Assembly: GCF_003265355.1 (NCBI RefSeq)
Contig: NZ_QFRW01000330.1
Span: 1 to 64,000, forward strand
Reading direction: 5' to 3'
Origin: Glycomyces dulcitolivorans
GTDB lineage: Bacteria > Actinomycetota > Actinomycetes > Mycobacteriales > Micromonosporaceae
Length of the DNA stretch: 64,000 nucleotides
Positions 59,149 through 64,000 of this stretch are shown in pieces (positions within the stretch are counted from its first letter, which is position 1; every line of letters begins with the position of its first letter). The translations under genes were made by a program, and so were the position numbers. Under the pieces are notes generated by a model, which saw only the letters and a program-made list of their open reading frames with translations, searched no databases and was not told the origin of the DNA.

Positions 59149-60963
59149 TCAGGCGTCGGGGAGCGCTTCGGCGGCGGAACCGGCCAGCTCGACCGCCAGG
59201 GCGCACAGCTCGTCCTGAGTGTCGTGCTCGTCGCCGTAGGCGAGGACCCGGACGTTCTCGGCGACGGTGGTGCCGTCGCCGTCGGGGCTGGGGTACTGGA
59301 GCTGGACGATGCTGACGAGGCAGGAGTCCGGCGCCCAGTAGTCGCCCTCGATCACGGCGGTGCGCCCGTCGAGCTCGATGAACTCGCCCTCGTCGGGGGT
59401 GGGCGGGTCGTCGAAGTCGAACTCGACGCGGATCCGGTCGTCGCTGGTGGTCGAGAACCACTCGCATTCCCAGTTGCCGAAGCCCCACCAGGGTTCGTGG
59501 GCGTTGACGCCGGGGAAGTGCTCAAGCGCTTCGTTGTCGAGCATGTCGCAGGCGTCGAGGTGGAAGGTCGAGGCGGGGCCGTGGGTCTGCGTGCGGCGGG
59601 GGATCGGGCCGTCGGCGAGGATCGCGAGGGCCCCGTCGACGGCGGTGTCGGCGATGGGGCACAGGTCGTCGCCGCCGCTCTCGTCCTGCTCCGCGTCGAT
59701 CGAGACGATGTTCTCCCCGTCGGGCAGGACGAGGCTCCGCTCGCACTCCTCATGGGTGCCCTCGTTGCGGATGAGGCCGATCGGGCCGACCATCCGGGTC
59801 TCGCCGGGCTCGGGTTCCTCTTCGCTGCTGTAGAAGTACAACTCGACGTCGACGTAGCCCGATGCCGTGGTGATGTCGACGAAGCAGTGCCGCCAGCCGC
59901 CGTCGTTCGAGTCGATGCGGGTGTCCCCATACACGCTCAGCGCCTCGGTGTCGAGCAGCGCGCAGGGGTCGGCGGTCCTGGGGTCGCCCATGTAGTCCTC
60001 GGCGGTTCCGGAGGGGGTGCCGTCGGTCTCCCCGCCGCCGGACTCGTCCGACCGCAGGCCCGGCCACACGACCACGGCGAGGACGACCAGGGCCGATGCC
60101 GCCGCAGCGGCCCAGATCCAGCGGCGCCGTCGCCCCGGCGTCCGCGCCGCTCCGGCCACCGGTTGCCCGGAGAGGCGGCCGAGATCGGTGCGGGCCTGGT
60201 CGATGCGGATGCGGCGCTTGGGGTCGGTCTCCAGGAGGCGGTCGAGGAGCGGTTCGAGGTCGCCGGCGCGCTTGGACTCGACCCGTTCGCCCTGGGCGGT
60301 GCGCCACAGGAGCGCGTGGGCGTTGCCCTCGCCGAACGGCGAAGTGCCCTCGACGGCGTGGAAGAGGGTGGCGCCCAAGGAGAAGACGTCGGCGGCGGCG
60401 GTGAATCGGCCGCCGCGCACGACCTCGGGGGCGACGTAGCCGGGCGTGCCGGTGACGGCCCCGGTCCCGGTGAGGGTCGGTTCGGCGTGGACCTGGCGGG
60501 CGATGCCGAAGTCGGCGAGCTTGGCCTGGCCCTGCTCGGTGACCAGGACGTTCGCGGGCTTGATGTCGCGGTGGAGGATGCCCTTGGCGTGCACCGCTTC
60601 TAGGCCCCCGGCGAGCTGCGCGCCGTACCGGGCGGCCTCCTCGGCGCCCACGGTGCCGACCTCGGCGAGGGAGCGGCCGGAGACGAACTCCATGACGATC
60701 CACCAGTCGCCGCCGTCCTCCGCCGGCTCCCGGAAGGCGTCGTGGACGGTGACGACGTTGGGGTGGTTGAGGCTGGCGAGGACCTCGGACTCCTTGCGCA
60801 CCTTGGCGGCCGCGGCGGCGTCGCCGCCGATCAAAGCGCGCTTGAGGGCGACGGGGCGCTCGTTGAGCCGCGTGTCGGCCGCGCGCCAGACCTCGCCCTG
60901 GCTGCCCGACCCGAGGCGCTCCTCAAGCCGGTACCGACCGCCCACGATCTGCCCTGCGCGCAA
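59149..60963 (-). CDS. Membrane Ser/Thr protein kinase (PknB type)
   Basis: 604 residues. Eukaryote-type kinase: G-loop LGSGSQGEVW, Lys in VALKRA, HRDIKPANVL catalytic loop, DFGIAR and a GTPGYVAPE activation segment, all intact. A transmembrane helix (about 283-303) leads to an extracellular region with many Cys and Asp, unlike PASTA domains. TTG start with GGGAG 6 nt upstream. It heads a kinase/FHA unit. Ligand unknown; the outer domain probably senses something at the envelope. Confidence 0.93.
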   Translation of the reverse strand: MRAGQIVGGRYRLEERLGSGSQGEVWRAADTRLNERPVALKRALIGGDAAAAAKVRKESEVLASLNHPNVVTVHDAFREPAEDGGDWWIVMEFVSGRSLAEVGTVGAEEAARYGAQLAGGLEAVHAKGILHRDIKPANVLVTEQGQAKLADFGIARQVHAEPTLTGTGAVTGTPGYVAPEVVRGGRFTAAADVFSLGATLFHAVEGTSPFGEGNAHALLWRTAQGERVESKRAGDLEPLLDRLLETDPKRRIRIDQARTDLGRLSGQPVAGAARTPGRRRRWIWAAAAASALVVLAVVVWPGLRSDESGGGETDGTPSGTAEDYMGDPRTADPCALLDTEALSVYGDTRIDSNDGGWRHCFVDITTASGYVDVELYFYSSEEEPEPGETRMVGPIGLIRNEGTHEECERSLVLPDGENIVSIDAEQDESGGDDLCPIADTAVDGALAILADGPIPRRTQTHGPASTFHLDACDMLDNEALEHFPGVNAHEPWWGFGNWECEWFSTTSDDRIRVEFDFDDPPTPDEGEFIELDGRTAVIEGDYWAPDSCLVSIVQLQYPSPDGDGTTVAENVRVLAYGDEHDTQDELCALAVELAGSAAEALPDA

Positions 60964-61035
60964 TGGTCGCTCCCACCGAAAACCCGAATCGCCCCCATGT
61001 GCCGGCCTCTACCCTAATGCACCGGAGCGAAGCGG

Positions 61036-62178
61036 CTACTTCCCAAGGGGAGCGGTGAATCCGGTATGCGTCGCCTGCTCGTCGTACGCGCCGTCGAGGA
61101 CGTCGGCGACCCGGATCGGACGCCCGAGCGTCGCCGAGAGGTAGACCGCGCGCACCGTCGCGAGCGCGCGCAGCCCGTCTTCGAGGGTCACCCACGGGTC
61201 GCGGCCCTCGCGCACGGCCGCGGCGATGTCGGTCCACTGCGTCAGGTGCGGGTTCGCGTAGTCCCCTTGGGGCCCTTGGACGGCGGCCTCGCGGAGCTCG
61301 CGGGCGACCTGGTCGTTCTCCCACTCGGTGCCCTCGGCGTCGCGGGCGTGGAAGAACGTCAGCTCGTCGGCGGCGATCACCGCGGAGCCGTCGGTGCCGT
61401 GGACCTGAAGGCGCACACCGAGGTCCGGGTAGGCCGTGGTGGTGGCGTGCAAGGTCGCGAGGGCGCCGTTCGCGAAGCGGAGGATCGCGACGGCGACGTC
61501 CTCGACCTCGATGCGCTCGTGGCCGACCCGCGCGGTGTGCGCGGTGACCTCGACGGGCTCGCCGAGGAACCACAGCAGCAGGTCGAGGGTGTGCACGCCC
61601 TGGTTCATGAGGGCGCCGCCGCCGTCGAGCGCCCACGTGCCGCGCCAGTCGGCCGAGTCGTAGTACGCCTGGGTGCGGAACCAGTCGATGTTGGCGACCG
61701 CGGAGGTGACCGTGCCGAAGCGTCCCGCTTTGAGCGCGTTGTGGACCGCGAGCGAGGCCGGGTCGTGGCGGTGCTGGGAGATGACGGCGACGACCTGCCC
61801 GGGCCGCTCGGCCGCGGCCTCCCTCAGGCGCCGGGCCGGGCCCATCGCCACGTCGAGGGGCTTCTCGACCACGACGTGCGCGCCGGCTTCGAGGGCTTCG
61901 AGCGCGAGCGAGGCGTGGGTGCCGCTGAGGGTGCAGACGGCGACGACGTCGATCCCGCCGCCGTCGAGCGCCGCCGCGAGGTCGGCGAAGATCCGCGGCT
62001 CGGGCTGCCCGAGGCCGGTGAGCTGGGCGGCGACCGCGGCAGCGCCGGGCTCGTAGGGGTCGACGAGGGCGACGACCTCCAGGTCGGGGGAGTGGGCGGC
62101 GACCTCGGCGTGGAGGCGGCCGATGACGCCGCAGCCGACGACGGCCAGGCGCAGGGGTGCGGGGGCGGGAGTGCTCAT
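61036..62178 (-). CDS. Gfo/Idh/MocA-family oxidoreductase
   Basis: 380 residues. Rossmann N-terminus (LRLAVVGCGVIGRLHAEVAA), then the EKPLDVAMGP motif with the conserved Lys-Pro, and a C-terminal sheet with GGALMNQGVHTLDLLLWF. Such NAD(P)-dependent enzymes oxidise sugars or inositols. ATG 62178 is set by AAGGAGG. Divergent from the sugar binding protein, hence likely acting on the sugar it imports. Confidence 0.9.
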   Translation of the reverse strand: MSTPAPAPLRLAVVGCGVIGRLHAEVAAHSPDLEVVALVDPYEPGAAAVAAQLTGLGQPEPRIFADLAAALDGGGIDVVAVCTLSGTHASLALEALEAGAHVVVEKPLDVAMGPARRLREAAAERPGQVVAVISQHRHDPASLAVHNALKAGRFGTVTSAVANIDWFRTQAYYDSADWRGTWALDGGGALMNQGVHTLDLLLWFLGEPVEVTAHTARVGHERIEVEDVAVAILRFANGALATLHATTTAYPDLGVRLQVHGTDGSAVIAADELTFFHARDAEGTEWENDQVARELREAAVQGPQGDYANPHLTQWTDIAAAVREGRDPWVTLEDGLRALATVRAVYLSATLGRPIRVADVLDGAYDEQATHTGFTAPLGK

Positions 62179-62258
62179 GGTCGTTGGCCTCCTTGGGATC
62201 CGGTGTGCGGGGGACACCTGGTGCGGGGGTGCGTTCAGAAATAACGTACCGCACCGGG

Positions 62259-62288
62259 TTGACTTACTAACACTAATGGATTTAGTTT
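62259..62288 (+). promoter_or_regulatory. Promoter of the second sugar-import operon
   Basis: TTGACT (62259-62264), 18 bp, TAGTTT (62283-62288), in a clear AT-rich dip with overlapping ACTAA/TTAGT half-sites (ACTAACACTAA, TTTAGT) that could bind a LacI-type repressor. Confidence 0.55.
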
Positions 62289-62347
62289 ATTGGCACCACG
62301 ACGACCGGCCCGAACGGATCACGGGCCTTCACCCCACAGGAGTTTCA

Positions 62348-63739
62348 ATGACGAAACTGTCCAGGCGACACGTCCTCGCCGCAGGCTCCGCCGGCACCGT
62401 CGCCGCGCTCGCCGGCACCGCCGCGTGCAGCGACCCCGGCGCCGACGGCGGCACCGAAGACCTCGACCCCTCGGCCGACGTCACCATCTCCGTCGGCGAC
62501 CAGCCGACCGAGGACAAGCCCGAAGAGCTCGCCGCGTTCAACGAGCGCGTCGACGAGTTCGAGGCCGCCAACGGCAACATCACCCTCGAACCCTCCACCG
62601 AGGTGTGGGAGGCCCAGACCTTCCAGGCGAAACTCGCCGGCGGCACCCTCCCCACCGTCATGGGCGTCTCCCTGACCTACAGCTACGAGCTCATCGAGAA
62701 CGGCCAGCTGCCCGACATGACGCCCTACCTCGAAGAGCTCGAACTCCTCTCCGAGCTCAACCCCCTCGCCCTCGACAACGTCAAGGACTCGGACGGCAAC
62801 GTCTACACCATCCCCACCGGCCTGTTCTCGGTCGGCATCGCCTACAACCGCAGCATCTTCGAGCAGGCCGGCCTCGACCCCGACACCCCGCCCGCCACCT
62901 GGGACGACGTGCGGGCCTTCGCCCAGCAGATCAAGGCGAACGTCCCCGGCGCCACCCCCTACGCGCAGATGACCACCAACAACACCGGCGGGTGGATGCT
63001 CACCACCATGACCTACTCCAACGGCGGGCGCATCCAGGACGACGCCGGCACCGAGTCCGTCATGGGCGAGGCCACCATCGCCGCGCTCCAGCTCCTGCAC
63101 GACATGCGCTGGGTCGACGACACCATGGGCCGCGAGTTCCTCTACGACCAGGAAGGCGTGCGCCAGGCCTTCGCCGGCGGCACCATCGGCATGGTCCTCC
63201 AGGCCCCCGACGCGTACAACACCCTCGTGCGCGACTACGATTTCGACCCCGCCCACTTCGGCATCGGCCAGCTGCCCCAGGGCGGCGCCGGGAACAACGG
63301 CACCCTCACCGGCGGCACCCTGAAGCTGTTCGACGCCAAGGCCACCCCCAACCAGCTCCTAGCCGCCGCCAAGTGGATCAAGTTCTACGAGTTCGACAAG
63401 TACTACGACGAGGCCGTCGCCCTCGCCGACGCCGAATCCAATGCGGCCGAAGGCAACCCCGTCGGCCTCCCCGGCCTCCCGCCGGTCTCGCAGGAGATCT
63501 ACGACCGCTACCTCGGCTGGATCGAACCGCACATCAACGTCCCCCTGGAGCAGTTCGCGAGCTACACCGGCTCGACCCTCCAGCTCATCGCCGAACCGCC
63601 CGCGGGCACCCAGCAGACCTACGCCGCCCTCGACCCGGTCGTGCAGCAGATCCTCACCGACGAGGGCGCCGACATCGCCCAGGCCGTCGCCGACGCCACC
63701 GAGATCGTCAACGGCATCATCGAGCAGGCCGCCCGGTAG
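62348..63739 (+). CDS. Sugar ABC transporter substrate-binding lipoprotein (Tat-exported)
   Basis: 463-residue family-1 binding protein. SRRHVLAAG plus hydrophobic run and GTAAC lipobox: exported by the Tat route and lipid-anchored. The binding fold begins ADVTISVGDQP; IPTGLFSVGIAYNRSIFEQA is a typical family stretch. AGGAG precedes the ATG. A stable hairpin and then a permease gene follow, so it is highly expressed relative to the permease. No ATPase is seen, as for the first sugar locus. Confidence 0.92.
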   Translation: MTKLSRRHVLAAGSAGTVAALAGTAACSDPGADGGTEDLDPSADVTISVGDQPTEDKPEELAAFNERVDEFEAANGNITLEPSTEVWEAQTFQAKLAGGTLPTVMGVSLTYSYELIENGQLPDMTPYLEELELLSELNPLALDNVKDSDGNVYTIPTGLFSVGIAYNRSIFEQAGLDPDTPPATWDDVRAFAQQIKANVPGATPYAQMTTNNTGGWMLTTMTYSNGGRIQDDAGTESVMGEATIAALQLLHDMRWVDDTMGREFLYDQEGVRQAFAGGTIGMVLQAPDAYNTLVRDYDFDPAHFGIGQLPQGGAGNNGTLTGGTLKLFDAKATPNQLLAAAKWIKFYEFDKYYDEAVALADAESNAAEGNPVGLPGLPPVSQEIYDRYLGWIEPHINVPLEQFASYTGSTLQLIAEPPAGTQQTYAALDPVVQQILTDEGADIAQAVADATEIVNGIIEQAAR

Positions 63740-63751
63740 GAACCCGAGCAG

Positions 63752-63781
63752 CCGGCCGGGCCCCGCACCAGGCCCGGCCGG
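63752..63781 (+). terminator. Attenuating hairpin between binding-protein and permease genes
   Basis: Perfect 11-bp arms (CCGGCCGGGCC/GGCCCGGCCGG), loop of 8 nt, in the 62-bp gap. No T run follows, so it may protect the binding-protein mRNA end rather than stop transcription. Confidence 0.6.
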
Positions 63782-63801
63782 TCCCTCGGAACGGAGACCA
63801 C

Positions 63802-64000
63802 ATGACCAAGACCCTCGACGCGGCCGCCGCCGCGACCGCCAGGCGGCGCAGGAAACCGCGCTTCGACCCCGTCCGATGGGCCCGCGGCGGCGGCCTGCAC
63901 GCCGTGCTCTTCGCCGTCCCCGTCGTCCTCGTCTACGTGTACTTCAGCTGGGGCCCGGTCGTCCAGGGGCTCGTCCTGAGCTTCCAGAAGACCAACCTCA
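63802..64000 (+). CDS. ABC sugar transporter permease, partial (cut by window end)
   Basis: The first 66 codons are present. Basic, Ala-rich cytoplasmic N-terminus (ARRRRKPRF) and the first membrane helix (LHAVLFAVPVVLVYVYFSWG) as in MalF-type permeases. GGAG precedes the ATG at 9-10 nt. Runs off the right edge. Confidence 0.85.
   Translation, partial: MTKTLDAAAAATARRRRKPRFDPVRWARGGGLHAVLFAVPVVLVYVYFSWGPVVQGLVLSFQKTNL

Noticed and set aside
1-64000. tRNA, rRNA, transposase, integrase or attachment-site repeats
   Set aside because: I looked through the intergenic gaps for cloverleaf ends (CCA, GTTCRANNC) and the proteins for transposase or recombinase motifs and found none.

Overview
The window is GC-rich DNA with GTG and TTG starts, leaderless-looking promoters, and families typical of filamentous actinomycetes: Scr1/DUF5753-type XRE regulators with DUF397 partners, a SARP-like regulator, a Ser/Thr kinase, an FHA protein, and sugar ABC importers lacking their own ATPase. 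A Glycomyces-like or related spore-forming actinomycete is a reasonable guess, but the sequence alone does not fix the genus. I saw no rRNA, tRNA, CRISPR array or insertion sequence.

Left part (1-17.6 kb). A heterodimeric ABC exporter is divergent from its probable TetR regulator. It is followed by a VOC-like protein, a lipoprotein intradiol dioxygenase, a methyltransferase, a GNAT protein, the repair glycosylase Tag, and a large secreted phosphodiester glycosidase/metallophosphoesterase. A three-gene operon of unknown function (12.2-13.6 kb) has the layout of a partner/toxin/immunity module. Next come LtrA with a TetR that carries an extra C-terminal zinc-ribbon-like tail, a divergent NmrA-like reductase, and a LacI repressor.

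Central sugar locus (16.5-28.8 kb). The LacI gene is divergent from a long rightward set: a secreted (alpha/alpha)6-type glycoside hydrolase, a secreted GH43, a binding protein, two permeases and a cytoplasmic GH127 with the full Cys/Glu zinc site. The two secreted enzymes share a closely related accessory domain. The gene set parallels the beta-L-arabinooligosaccharide locus of Bifidobacterium longum: outside cleavage, import, then inside removal of L-arabinofuranose. Two perfect palindromes bracket the promoter. An inositol-monophosphatase-like gene follows a terminator.

Accessory region (29-40 kb). This holds a membrane protein, an XRE/DUF397 pair with a repeated 14-bp element, two small unknown genes, a cluster of three large hairpins, a secreted ricin-type lectin gene cut by TGA exactly at a conserved Trp codon, a secreted trypsin-like protease, a membrane-anchored NACHT NTPase (an antiphage-type candidate) and a convergent, overlapping membrane pentapeptide-repeat protein.

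Right part (40-64 kb). RidA/WYL, an SDR, small secreted proteins, a frameshifted cupin, a subtilase-like protein with no catalytic domain, VOC proteins, a shortened SARP-type regulator, TetR, an HxlR/MFS efflux pair, NIPSNAP, KptA, DUF1304, and a kinase/FHA/membrane signalling neighbourhood. The window ends with a second sugar locus: a Gfo/Idh/MocA oxidoreductase divergent from a Tat-lipoprotein binding protein and the start of a permease.
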